A stretch of DNA of 37,237 nt from Bacteroidia bacterium (GCA_007695305.1 REEA01000085.1:1-37237), one strand, 5' to 3'; shown: positions 17,887 through 26,588, numbered from the stretch's first letter. Made by a program: numbers and translations. The notes: a model not told the origin generated them from the letters alone.

Positions 17887-18342
17887 ATGAAATCATTTGA
17901 AACCGTTAATGATGTTTTGGATTTTGCCATGCAATCCGAACAGGAGGCCGTCGATTTTTACACCTCCCTTGCAGATAAAATGCAGAATGAGGAAATGAAA
18001 TCTGTGTTTCTTCAGTTTGCGCAGGAAGAGGTGGGACATAAGGCCCGTTTGCAAAAGATCAAGGATGAAGGCATTTTCGATATGCCCGTTGAAATGGTGC
18101 GCGATCTGAAAATTTCCGATTACGTTGTACGCACAAAAGCGACACCTGATATGGAATACCAGGATGCACTGATCCTTGCCATGAAACGTGAGAAAGCAGC
18201 ATTCAAGCTTTACACAAAGCTTTCAGAAAGTTGCGAACATCCGGGCCTGAAAAATGTATTCCAGGCACTTGCCGTGGAGGAATCAAAGCACAAACTCCGC
18301 TTTGAGCTGGAATATGATGACTATGTAATGAGGGAGAATTAG
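17887..18342 (+). CDS. Ferritin-like diiron protein (rubrerythrin-type, no rubredoxin domain)
   Basis: The 151-aa protein is a four-helix ferritin-like domain. The diiron ligand pattern is visible: Glu20 in SEQEAVDFY, EEVGH with Glu48 and His51, REKAAFKLY with Glu102, and EESKH with Glu132 and His135. Family members include rubrerythrin catalytic domains (peroxide reduction) and small ferritin-like proteins. The usual C-terminal rubredoxin domain is missing, so electrons would have to come from a partner. It begins only 12 nt after the stop of the GltD/molybdopterin fusion, so it is very likely co-translated with the NAD(P)H oxidoreductase, which could be that donor; this link is an inference. 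Confidence 0.88.
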   Translation: MKSFETVNDVLDFAMQSEQEAVDFYTSLADKMQNEEMKSVFLQFAQEEVGHKARLQKIKDEGIFDMPVEMVRDLKISDYVVRTKATPDMEYQDALILAMKREKAAFKLYTKLSESCEHPGLKNVFQALAVEESKHKLRFELEYDDYVMREN

Positions 18343-18352
18343 TGTTTTTCTG

Positions 18353-18374
18353 AAACTGCCTGCCAGTTTTTTTT
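18353..18374 (+). terminator. Short terminator after the ferritin-like gene
   Basis: AAACTG (18353-18358), a 5-nt loop and CAGTTT (18364-18369) are followed by a run of T through 18374. The stem is only 6 bp, so termination may be partial. Confidence 0.5.
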
Positions 18375-18425
18375 CGTGTATGTTCTGCGGTGGGAAGCGT
18401 TGTTTTTTTTATTATTCTTTCCGAT

Positions 18426-18463
18426 GCAGATCACATCAGGTCAGCCTGAATTTTGTGATCTGC
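18426..18463. other. Hairpin between convergent genes
   Basis: GCAGATCACA (18426-18435) pairs perfectly with TGTGATCTGC (18454-18463), and TCAGG/CCTGA (18436-18440/18445-18449) extend the stem around a TCAG loop with a 4-nt bulge. There is no T-run on either side. It lies 16 nt beyond the stop of the minus-strand T9SS gene and may stabilise 3' ends. Confidence 0.55.
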
Positions 18464-18478
18464 TCCCTGCCGGATTCC

Positions 18479-21400
18479 TTACAGTTTCACAAAAATAACC
18501 TGATGCCGTTTGCCGTCAGAAACAATGCTGAGAACATATGGCCCGGGCTTCAGGTCCGAGACATTGACAGCCATCGGTCCGCTTTTGGTTTCATTGTTTT
18601 CCTTGCGGATCATTTCCCTGCCCGAGAGGCTTAAAACATGAAGCTCCGTAACAGCACCATCAAAATCCACATACAGCCTGTCTGAGACCGGGTTCGGGAA
18701 AATTTTCAGCAAATCACCGGAAGCGATCTCACCGATGGAAGTATCATCTTCATCGCCTTCGATGGGCAGCATGACAGGGACAATGAGGTCTGCGTTTATC
18801 ACAGTGAAATAACCGTCGGCGGTATGTTCGTCTTTTTCCACAAAATAATAATACCCACCCTGGATTAGCTCGAAAATATAGTCACCCGGGTCGTTGGCGA
18901 GTTGATCCACGCTGATGACTGCGCCTTCAATGATTTGATCGTCGAGACCGGTCACCACAAAAACCACCTGGTAAGAAGGAACAGCCAGCAGCAGGTCAAA
19001 GGTATAGGTTTGATCCACACAACCGCTGCCAACGGTGAGTTGTACTTCATACAGGCCTGCTTCCGCGTAGATGTGGAAGGGGTTTTCGTCGTTGGAAACA
19101 TTGCCGTCGCCAAAATCCCATTGGTAAGATGATACATTTGTGGCGTTAGCAAAGAAGGCCACTTCATGATCCAGGATAAGATAATCAGGTTCTGCCACGG
19201 GCTGGGATTCCAGATCCTCCACAATCGCGACGTCATCCAGGTAAATGAAATATCTGCCGGATGTGCCACCATCGGTATGCCATCCAAAATAGTATACACC
19301 GGTCTCTTCCACTGTAAACTGTTGGGAGGCAAACATGTAGTTGTTGCTGCTGAATTCCGGCAGGTTGATCAGCAGTTCATCCATCGCTCCAGGGCTTTGA
19401 TCCGTTCCCATGTGGAGGCGTAAATTCTCTGTGGAAAAATGGGAGCGGTAATAAAAGCTGATTTCGTAGCAGGTACCGGCTTCAAGGTAAAAGCATTCGC
19501 TGAACAGCCAGTCATTATTGGCTGTATTCCCTCCTGCCCCGTCAGTGCGAATGGCATATACATAATCTCCTGTCCTGGAAACTGAAGGATTCTCCAGTTG
19601 ATGCCATTCGTTTACCCCTGCCAGGCTTAGCGTTGACCATTCAGAAAGGTCTTCCTCCCCTTCAAAGCTCGTGTAAAACTGAGACATAAGATAAGCGGGC
19701 AAATGAATTGTATCGTTGGCATGGTTGATGTCCTGGGGGTGCTCGGTCCATATACTGATATCAACCGGCTGGTCGGGTAGAATGGCGAAACCGTTTTCCA
19801 CCAATAACCAAAGGCTTTCGCCACTCTCAATATTGATGCTGAAAGGAATGTTAAAGATTTCCTCATTTACCATCACGCCCACAGAAAAAGCATCAATGTC
19901 TTCTTCGCCAAGATTTGTTACTTCAATCTCCACAAAACCGGCTTCTTCCAGCTGGCAGTTTTCATCCTTTGCCCTCGGACGCAGATAATTTGTAACAGCC
20001 AGGTCATAGTCAAACACCTGGTATATGGTGATATCGTCCACGTGCATGCCGAACTGATCGGGCGGGCCGTATGCGTGCCAGCCAAAATACCACGAGCCCG
20101 ACTCATCAACCGTAAAGGTGGTTTCAGCTTTCATGTAAGGAGGGTTGGATATTTCACCCAGATCTATCAGTTCGTGAACCATGGCATTTCCGGAAGGCTC
20201 CTGGCCGATTTTGAGCCTGAGGCTTTCGGGCCATACGGTGGCGCGGTTTTTATAGTAAAAACTCACGTAATAGGTCACTCCTGCCTCCAGGTTGAAACAG
20301 GGGCTGATTAACCAATCGTTGCTCGGAACGCTGGATTGATTAGAAAAATATGCAAAGGAATAGTCGCCACTGTTCGCATGCTGGGGATCAAAGGTCAACT
20401 CCCAGGTAATGCCGTCATTGTTGCCGTCTTCCACAGTCCAGTCGCTAAAATCCTCATCTTCTTCAAAACCCATTGTATAGGCACCTTCCGTTGACAGATC
20501 GAAGGCAGACAGTCTGATGGGGACATCGTACAGCCCGTCATTGCCGGGGTTTTCATCATTTTCAAGCAAGGTATAAACACTGATGAAGAATTCGGTGCCA
20601 TCAGACAGGTTTAGGGTTTGATCAAAGGTATAATCAATACTTTCGCCGTATAGGAGGCTTTGTGTGATCATTTCCACAACAGGGTCTTCCCCGTTGAGTT
20701 GATAGGCTATCTGGAAGTTGCTGATGGTTTCCGATCCGAAGTTTTCAACGCGTACGCTGACTTCTTCTTCATCTGAAAAAGCGCAACTGCCTGTGGGAGA
20801 AAGCAGATGCGTAACACCGGCATCATGGGCATACAGGTTTTTGATTTTTATATCGGTAATGTGAAAGATGTAACTTTCCGGATCGCTCACCGTGCCTGTG
20901 GTAGCATAAAAGGCCAGTATAATATCCTGACCACCGTAGCCTTCAATGGTTTTGGTAAATGGCTGCAATGATTCGGTCACTCCGCTTTGCTGTGTAAATG
21001 CGGCGACTTCTTCCCATGTTGTGCCACAGTCGGCAGACACCATGATGGCCAGTTTGTCATCGGAACCCATCTGATCGGCGTTCCAGTCATATTCAATGGC
21101 AGCCCGCAATTCAACCACGAGATTGTCACCGGCGGTAAATGTTGGTCCTACCATCCAGTCTTCGGTACCCAGCCCGGTAAAATACACATTTGCCGTACGG
21201 GCTCCGTCATAGTTTTGCCCCTGCCAGTCGGTATTCATGGCTACCCGCGGCCAGTCCCTGCCACGGGCTTCATACCATCCGGGATAAATATCACCCAAAT
21301 TGTGCTGGTAAAAACCGATAAACGTCATTTCGGGAAGTGGAAGGTCACGGGCCTGGTGATGATTTCGGACAAACACCGCGCTCACGTCATTATACGTAAA

Positions 21401-22303
21401 TCCATCGCCCGGTAACTCGGTAGTGATCTCAAAACGGTATTCACCGTATGGAATATGGTCAATTGTGCCTACTTCAACGTCGGCATAATCACCGGGCCCG
21501 ATGGTGTCTTCATAGGCTCCGAAAAGATTCTGAATATGAGCCCCGCGGACACGCACTCTTACAGGAACTGAGCTGATGGGTTCCAGACCGTCGTTTTTTA
21601 TCCTGGCAACTACAGGCATGCCTTCTTCAAAGCAGCTATGAGGCGCAGGATGAACCAGATCAAAGGCGAGGGCATCACGGGGCACGGCATCTTTGATTAC
21701 GATGTCATCAATATGAAAAGCCGCAAGACTGTTCGGATCTTGTCCGTTGGTGGCATAAAATGCAACACGGATGGTTTGCCCGGCGAATTCACCCAGAGGG
21801 ATGTCGTAATAAGCACCCTCCCATGGGGGCTGGTTACCCAGCTTAAATGAGTACATAGTCTCCGTGAAGTTGTAACCGGTAGTTGCCACCATCACGCTGA
21901 CACTGTCGTTGTGGCTGAAAAAGCCTTGCACAGGATCGTCCCAGAAACGGGTAAGCGCAGCCATAAAACTGAGTTTGGTGTTTTCGGTGGCTTCAAAACG
22001 CGGACTGATGATCCACTCATCTTTAAGGCCTGTATAACTGTATATCACGGCGGCAGCCACCGAGCCATGCAGGATATTTGCCCGGAACCAGGCACTGTTT
22101 GAAATGGTGGGAGGAGTTGGAGGCAGTCCCTTCCCCTGGTTCCATCCGGGATATACTTCATGGAGATTAATACCGTTGAACAACTCGAAATCGACCATTA
22201 TGGGCAATTCCTGGATATCACGATTGCCATTGGTGGTATCCTGGTTGGCAAAAGCGAAAGAAGCAAATAAAATGAGAAGCAGAAATGGTACTGTATGTTT
22301 CAT
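18479..22303 (-). CDS. T9SS-exported multidomain protein with choice-of-anchor J-like repeats and a PKD domain
   Basis: This 1274-aa secreted protein begins with a signal peptide (MKHTVPFLLLILFASFAFA) and ends with a type A T9SS sorting domain of about 80 residues (KIFPNPVSDRLYVDF ... GPYVLSIVSD). Between them are at least four jelly-roll, choice-of-anchor J-like segments. They are recognised by repeated features such as DEWIISPRF, TEDWMVGPTF, SNDWLISPCFNLEAG and NNDWLFSECFYLEAG, paired with later FHIDDIVI, MHVDDITI and YLDDVAI motifs, and are separated by Ig-like spacer segments about the NxGxExI type. A PKD domain (about 1035-1110) contains YQWDFGDGN. No catalytic motif was seen, so it is probably a surface adhesin or binding protein exported through the outer membrane and released or anchored through the sorting domain. 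A good promoter precedes it at 22333-22364. Confidence 0.88.
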   Translation of the reverse strand: MKHTVPFLLLILFASFAFANQDTTNGNRDIQELPIMVDFELFNGINLHEVYPGWNQGKGLPPTPPTISNSAWFRANILHGSVAAAVIYSYTGLKDEWIISPRFEATENTKLSFMAALTRFWDDPVQGFFSHNDSVSVMVATTGYNFTETMYSFKLGNQPPWEGAYYDIPLGEFAGQTIRVAFYATNGQDPNSLAAFHIDDIVIKDAVPRDALAFDLVHPAPHSCFEEGMPVVARIKNDGLEPISSVPVRVRVRGAHIQNLFGAYEDTIGPGDYADVEVGTIDHIPYGEYRFEITTELPGDGFTYNDVSAVFVRNHHQARDLPLPEMTFIGFYQHNLGDIYPGWYEARGRDWPRVAMNTDWQGQNYDGARTANVYFTGLGTEDWMVGPTFTAGDNLVVELRAAIEYDWNADQMGSDDKLAIMVSADCGTTWEEVAAFTQQSGVTESLQPFTKTIEGYGGQDIILAFYATTGTVSDPESYIFHITDIKIKNLYAHDAGVTHLLSPTGSCAFSDEEEVSVRVENFGSETISNFQIAYQLNGEDPVVEMITQSLLYGESIDYTFDQTLNLSDGTEFFISVYTLLENDENPGNDGLYDVPIRLSAFDLSTEGAYTMGFEEDEDFSDWTVEDGNNDGITWELTFDPQHANSGDYSFAYFSNQSSVPSNDWLISPCFNLEAGVTYYVSFYYKNRATVWPESLRLKIGQEPSGNAMVHELIDLGEISNPPYMKAETTFTVDESGSWYFGWHAYGPPDQFGMHVDDITIYQVFDYDLAVTNYLRPRAKDENCQLEEAGFVEIEVTNLGEEDIDAFSVGVMVNEEIFNIPFSINIESGESLWLLVENGFAILPDQPVDISIWTEHPQDINHANDTIHLPAYLMSQFYTSFEGEEDLSEWSTLSLAGVNEWHQLENPSVSRTGDYVYAIRTDGAGGNTANNDWLFSECFYLEAGTCYEISFYYRSHFSTENLRLHMGTDQSPGAMDELLINLPEFSSNNYMFASQQFTVEETGVYYFGWHTDGGTSGRYFIYLDDVAIVEDLESQPVAEPDYLILDHEVAFFANATNVSSYQWDFGDGNVSNDENPFHIYAEAGLYEVQLTVGSGCVDQTYTFDLLLAVPSYQVVFVVTGLDDQIIEGAVISVDQLANDPGDYIFELIQGGYYYFVEKDEHTADGYFTVINADLIVPVMLPIEGDEDDTSIGEIASGDLLKIFPNPVSDRLYVDFDGAVTELHVLSLSGREMIRKENNETKSGPMAVNVSDLKPGPYVLSIVSDGKRHQVIFVKL

Positions 22304-22332
22304 GATTCTTGTTTTGATGATTTATGATCATA

Positions 22333-22364
22333 CAAAGATACCAATTTCCGGGAAGGTCTTCAAC
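22333..22364 (-). promoter_or_regulatory. Bacteroidetes-type promoter for the T9SS cargo gene
   Basis: Read on the minus strand, GTTG (22364-22361), a 20-nt spacer and TATCTTTG (22340-22333) match the -33/-7 consensus with one mismatch. The start codon at 22303 follows about 30 nt later. Confidence 0.6.
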
Positions 22365-22390
22365 GGACTAATTAAGGAAATGGGAGGATA

Positions 22391-22424
22391 TAAAAAACCG
22401 CCGGGAAGACATTTCCCGGCGGTT
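22391..22424 (-). terminator. Strong rho-independent terminator after the E1 dehydrogenase gene
   Basis: A perfect 12-bp stem (22396-22407 with 22413-22424; arms AACCGCCGGGAA and TTCCCGGCGGTT) with a 5-nt loop is followed on the minus strand by TTTTTT. It lies 23 nt after the stop of the minus-strand 2-oxoacid dehydrogenase gene. Confidence 0.92.
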
Positions 22425-22446
22425 AAACAACAGATCAGTTAATCGA

Positions 22447-24534
22447 TTAAAAGTTCAGCAACGCCATTGCTGCATCTTTGATTCTTTTCACATCGGGCAG
22501 GATGGCGGCTTCCAGGTTTTTGTGGAATCCCACCGGGGTAAATGTGGATCCGACACGTTTCACCGGTGCGTCGAGATGCTCGAAGGCATGCTCGTTAATT
22601 TGCGCGACAAGCTCTCCACCGAAACCTGCAAATACTTTGTCTTCATGAACAACCAATGCCCGGTTTGTTTTCTTCACAGAATTAACGATGCTATCGGTAT
22701 CCAGCGGAATGAGCGATCTGATATCCACCACTTCAATTTCCTTGCCTGTTTCTTTGGCAATTTGCTCAGCGGCCTGGATGCTAAGATGGGTGGTATTTCC
22801 ATAGGTGATAATCGTGAGATCTTTACCGGCCCGGCGGATTCGTGCTTTTCCAAACGGGACTTCATAATCGTCGGGCACCACTGTTTCAGCGATTTTGGCA
22901 TTGTAGAGCGCTTTGGGTTCCAGGAAAAGTGTCGGGCCTTCCGACCGCATGGAGGAACGCAGCAGGCCTGCGGCATCATCTGCATACGACGGGTAAACCA
23001 CACGTATACCGGGGAAGGTAGCCAAGGCTGCTTCCGTAGTTTGTGAGTGATACAAACCGCCGCCGATATAACCGCCGGAGGCCAGCCTGATGGTCACATT
23101 GGGCACAAATTGACCGTTGCTTCTCCAGTAGTCGTGCGTCATCTCCACGTATTGCTCCATGGCCGGCCAGAAATAGTCGGCAAACTCGGCACCTTCGATC
23201 ACAATACGGATCTTTTTATCAAAACGGCTCATGCCATTGGCTGTACCTACAATAAAGTCTTCGGCGATGGGTGCATTGAAGACCCGTTCAATGCCGAACT
23301 CCTGCTGCATACCCTTTGTAACATTGAATATGCCGCCCTTCTCTTTGTATGCAACATCCTGCCCCCAGATAAATGTATCGGGATTGCGTCTGAATTCTGC
23401 CTTCAAGGTTTCATTGAGGGCGGTTATGAGCTTGATTTTTTCACCTTCCTGATCATGGATACCTTCCGGATACTTTGATGCCGGATAAGGATCAGGAATG
23501 ACAAAATCAAAAATACTTGCCGGGTCAGGGTCGGGAGCTTTCATCACCTTTTTATGAGCCTCAGTGATCACTTTGTTGATTTCTTTGTCCAGGGCATCCA
23601 TTTCCTCCTGGGTATAAATCTTGTTGTTGAGAAGAAGTTTCCTGATTTTCAGAAGCGGGTCATGGGCTTTCACACAATGCAGTTCGCGATCATCCCTGTA
23701 GAGGTCGTGGCGGTCGCTGTTGGAGTGTGCCCCAATCCTGACCACGCTGGCATGCACAATCACCGGTTCACTATTTTCAAGCACATGCTGACGTGCTTCA
23801 TGCATGGCATTCATCGAACTCAGAACATCTTTTCCATCACAGTGTATAATCCGCAGATTTTTGAACCCCCGGAAATTATCAGCAGCTTTCCGGTTTGCTG
23901 TCTGGTCTTTTTTGGGAACGGAAATGCCATATCCGTTATCCTGGAAAACAAAAATGACCGGAAGCTTTTCATTGCTGGCGCCATTGATTGCCTCATACAC
24001 ATACCCTTCCGAAACAGAAGATTCGCCCTGAGAGCTAATGGCAACACCCTTATGTCCGTAACGTTTCATGGCACGGGCAACACCAACTGCATGCAGGGTA
24101 TGGTTACCGGTAGCCGATGATACGTTATGGATGTTCCATTCGGGCTTGGCAAAGTGGTTTGACATATGACGGCCGCCACTGGCAATATCAGTACCTTTTG
24201 ACAAACCGTTGAGCAAAATCTCTTCAGCGGTGATGCCGGCCGAAAGAGCTGTAAGCATATCCCTGTAGTAAGGGAAAAGATGGTCAGTTTCACGATTAAA
24301 AACCTGCCCGATAGCCAGCTGTATCCCATCATGACCTGCAAAAGGGGCATGATACGACCAACCCAGTGCCTGTTTTAGATAATTGGGCGCTTTATCGTCA
24401 AGTTTTCTTCCAAGCACCATCAACTGATACCATTTTTTGAAAGTGTCGGTATCAACCGTGTCCGCTGTATATTTTGGAGTAAACTGCTCGCTGGCAGTAT
24501 TGTTGATCTTCTTATTTTTCAATGTTTTTTCCAT
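22447..24534 (-). CDS. 2-oxoacid (branched-chain type) dehydrogenase E1, alpha and beta subunits fused
   Basis: This 695-aa enzyme joins E1 alpha (about 1-370) and E1 beta (about 375-695), which are separate genes in most bacteria. It would decarboxylate a 2-oxoacid with thiamine diphosphate and hand the acyl group to a lipoyl E2. The start is ATG 24534 (MEKTLKNKKINN); the upstream in-frame ATG at 24573 adds 13 residues with no family support. The ThDP motif reads G170-E-S, then 27 residues, then Asn200 in FQDNGYGIS, with Glu-Ser replacing the usual Asp-Gly. The E1 beta part shows FNAPIAEDFIVGTANGM, LASGGYIGGGLYHSQ, and VVHEDKVFAGFGGELVAQI. The substrate (pyruvate or branched-chain oxoacid) cannot be settled from sequence, and no E2 or E3 gene is nearby. 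A strong terminator follows. Confidence 0.9.
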   Translation of the reverse strand: MEKTLKNKKINNTASEQFTPKYTADTVDTDTFKKWYQLMVLGRKLDDKAPNYLKQALGWSYHAPFAGHDGIQLAIGQVFNRETDHLFPYYRDMLTALSAGITAEEILLNGLSKGTDIASGGRHMSNHFAKPEWNIHNVSSATGNHTLHAVGVARAMKRYGHKGVAISSQGESSVSEGYVYEAINGASNEKLPVIFVFQDNGYGISVPKKDQTANRKAADNFRGFKNLRIIHCDGKDVLSSMNAMHEARQHVLENSEPVIVHASVVRIGAHSNSDRHDLYRDDRELHCVKAHDPLLKIRKLLLNNKIYTQEEMDALDKEINKVITEAHKKVMKAPDPDPASIFDFVIPDPYPASKYPEGIHDQEGEKIKLITALNETLKAEFRRNPDTFIWGQDVAYKEKGGIFNVTKGMQQEFGIERVFNAPIAEDFIVGTANGMSRFDKKIRIVIEGAEFADYFWPAMEQYVEMTHDYWRSNGQFVPNVTIRLASGGYIGGGLYHSQTTEAALATFPGIRVVYPSYADDAAGLLRSSMRSEGPTLFLEPKALYNAKIAETVVPDDYEVPFGKARIRRAGKDLTIITYGNTTHLSIQAAEQIAKETGKEIEVVDIRSLIPLDTDSIVNSVKKTNRALVVHEDKVFAGFGGELVAQINEHAFEHLDAPVKRVGSTFTPVGFHKNLEAAILPDVKRIKDAAMALLNF

Positions 24535-24826
24535 ATTCAAACAATTAACAGTCGTATGTAAAAATTCTGTCAATGAGTAAACGTATAAATTGTTAATTTG
24601 TTTACAAGACTAAGAAGTCCTGATTATCAGGTATATATAGTCAAAAAAATGTTTTGCAGATGATGCATCAGAATGCGCGGTCTTCCTAATTATTTAGTCA
24701 GACACTTGCCATAAATTCCGGAAAATACATTTTTGTTTTTTCAATATCCTGACAATGTGCAATATAAAAAAGATTGTAATGAAGGATGGGTATCCTGCAA
24801 AAGAAATAACGGTGATTTTATGATTT
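24535..24826. other. Intergenic region upstream of the E1 gene
   Basis: Nothing recognisable was found. It is AT-rich and should contain the minus-strand promoter for the E1 gene, but no clear TAnnTTTG element was seen. It borders the repeat units that begin at 24827. Confidence 0.5.
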
Positions 24827-24980
24827 TTCACTGCTAAAACGCGAATGTGAAGATTTTCTTTGTGTTTTCTTCGTGTTCTCTGCACCTCTGTGGTTAATAT
24901 TATTTCACCACTAAGACGCAAATGCAAGGGTTTTCCTTACGCCCTTTGCGCCTCTGCGGTTACTAATTATTTCACCGCTA
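24827..24980. repeat. Two and a fraction tandem copies of an imperfect-palindrome intergenic repeat
   Basis: Unit 1 (24827-24903) and unit 2 (24904-24970) align along their length, starting TTCAC(T/C)(G/A)CTAA(A/G)ACGC and ending CACCTCTGTGGTTA or CGCCTCTGCGGTTA. A third partial copy, TTCACCGCTA, starts at 24971 and supplies the stop codon of the nnr gene. Unit 2 folds on itself: CCACTAAGACGCAAA against TTTGCGCCTCTGCGG. The pattern resembles the CACCACTAAGACACAAAG-type repeats widespread between genes in Bacteroidetes and related genomes; that comparison is from memory. Open frames across it encode spurious Arg/Lys-rich peptides. Confidence 0.7.
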
Positions 24981-26489
24981 TCGGATGGTTGTTTTAATGG
25001 CTTTAGGGATCTGTTCAATGATATCTCCGGCTGTCAGCCCCTCATATCCTTTACGGTTGGCAGCGATGTCCCCTGCCCTGCCATGGAGGTAAACGCCCAG
25101 GATACAACTGTGCAGTGGAGAATAATTCTGTGCCATCCATCCAAGGATCATACCAGTGAGTACATCTCCGCTGCCACCGGTTGCCATTCCGGGGTTTCCG
25201 GTAGAGTTAAAGAAGCATCTGCCATCCGGTGATACGATGACTGTATGTGCTCCCTTGAGTACAATATGCACCTGAAAACGATGGGCGAGTTCAATAGCTT
25301 TATCCAACCGGTCATGATCATCGGTTGTTTTGCCTGCCAAGCGGTCAAACTCACCGGGATGGGGTGTAAAAACGGAACCTTTAGGCAGAAAACCGCACCA
25401 GGTAAGATTTTCAGCCAGGATATTCAGTGCATCGGCATCAAGCACCATTGGAACGGTAGTACTCTGTATCAGCAATTTCAATCCGCGGGCTGTCTGCTCC
25501 CGGGTACCCAAACCCGGTCCTACACCAACAACATTGAAACCTTCCACATCAGCTACTTCAGAAACAAAATGGGGGTGCTCATCAGGGATACACATGGCTT
25601 CGGGAACGGCTGTTTGCAATGCAGTATAACCACATTGGGGCAATTGCACGGTGAGCAGGCCGGCACCGCTGCGTATCACAGCGCGTGCGGTTAGTATCGC
25701 TGCACCTATTTTCCCGTAGCTGCCTGCCATCAGGTAGGCATGTCCGAAATGTCCTTTATGGGCGAACTTTTTCCTGTGGCGATAAAGTGCGCGAACATCC
25801 GATGCCTGTAAAAAATGGAATTTTGTTTCTGCCTGTCGAATCCCTTCCGGATGAAGACCAATATCAATCAAATACCATGAACCCAGATATTTTTCATTGG
25901 ATGCAAACATGAAGGCCAGTTTCGGGAACTGAAAGCTCAGGGTATAATCGGCCCGAATGATATTCTTTTCAGGGTTATCCCGGTTGTCTTCACAAAACAG
26001 GCCGGTCGGAAAATCAATGGCTACAACAACAGCACCGGATGCATTGATGTGTTGCACAACTGTTGCCAAAAGTCCCTCCGGGGGGCGCGTCAAACCACTA
26101 CCCAACATGGCATCTACAACCAGATCCTCTTTATCCAGAAACGGCAGTTCGTCATTGTCATGTATTTCTTCAAATTGCAGATTCTTAATGCCTGTCAGCC
26201 TTTTCTCATTGATCAGGAAATCATCAGAAGCCCGGGCAGCATGCATAATCTTATATATATATACCCGGTAGCCCGCTCCTGCCAGCAAACGTCCGATAAC
26301 CAGTCCATCTCCACCGTTATTACCCATACCGCAAAAAATCCTGACGACCTTTTTTTTCTTCATGTGCCTGCGGATCCATTCATAGCATTTTTTCGCTGCT
26401 CGCTCCATCAAATCTATGGATGAGATCGGCTCATGGACAATGGTATAAGCATCCAGTTCTCTAATTTGTGCAGAATGTAGAATTTTCAT
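24978..26489 (-). CDS. nnr: Bifunctional NAD(P)H-hydrate epimerase / ADP-dependent NAD(P)HX dehydratase
   Basis: The 503-aa protein repairs hydrated, inactive NADH and NADPH. The N-terminal YjeF_N epimerase half (1-215) contains GMGNNGGDG (54-62) and VVDAMLGSGLTRPP. The C-terminal ribokinase-like carbohydrate-kinase half (about 230-503) contains GSYGKIGAAILTARAVIRSGAG, the dehydratase motif TPHPGEFDRLAG and the nucleotide-binding GNPGMATGGSGDVLTGMI. The length matches the usual fused bacterial enzyme. ATG 26489 gives MKILHSAQIRELDAYT, which matches the family start. The last codon and TAG stop fall in the intergenic repeat beginning at 24971. Its upstream region is shared with the divergent wbqC-like gene. 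Confidence 0.95.
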   Translation of the reverse strand: MKILHSAQIRELDAYTIVHEPISSIDLMERAAKKCYEWIRRHMKKKKVVRIFCGMGNNGGDGLVIGRLLAGAGYRVYIYKIMHAARASDDFLINEKRLTGIKNLQFEEIHDNDELPFLDKEDLVVDAMLGSGLTRPPEGLLATVVQHINASGAVVVAIDFPTGLFCEDNRDNPEKNIIRADYTLSFQFPKLAFMFASNEKYLGSWYLIDIGLHPEGIRQAETKFHFLQASDVRALYRHRKKFAHKGHFGHAYLMAGSYGKIGAAILTARAVIRSGAGLLTVQLPQCGYTALQTAVPEAMCIPDEHPHFVSEVADVEGFNVVGVGPGLGTREQTARGLKLLIQSTTVPMVLDADALNILAENLTWCGFLPKGSVFTPHPGEFDRLAGKTTDDHDRLDKAIELAHRFQVHIVLKGAHTVIVSPDGRCFFNSTGNPGMATGGSGDVLTGMILGWMAQNYSPLHSCILGVYLHGRAGDIAANRKGYEGLTAGDIIEQIPKAIKTTIR

Positions 26490-26580
26490 GATGGTATTTA
26501 TTTAATAACCGGACTGATTAACAATATTTTCCGTGAATTTACTCAATACTTTGCGATTTCATTCCCACAAAAAATAGATG

Positions 26581-26588
26581 TACATTTG
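26581..26588 (+). promoter_or_regulatory. Candidate -7 box for the WbqC-family gene
   Basis: TACATTTG matches TAnnTTTG. The nearest TTTG upstream (26551-26554) leaves a 26-nt spacer, longer than the usual 19-21, so support is partial. The leader would be about 115 nt. Confidence 0.3.

Noticed and set aside
18400-18478. Intrinsic terminator for the minus-strand T9SS gene
   Set aside because: The hairpin at 18426-18463 is followed on the minus strand by A-rich sequence, not T, so intrinsic termination is not supported.
24694-24927. 77-aa minus-strand open frame with an Arg/Lys-rich stretch
   Set aside because: It is generated by the palindromic intergenic repeat and has no coding features or start context.
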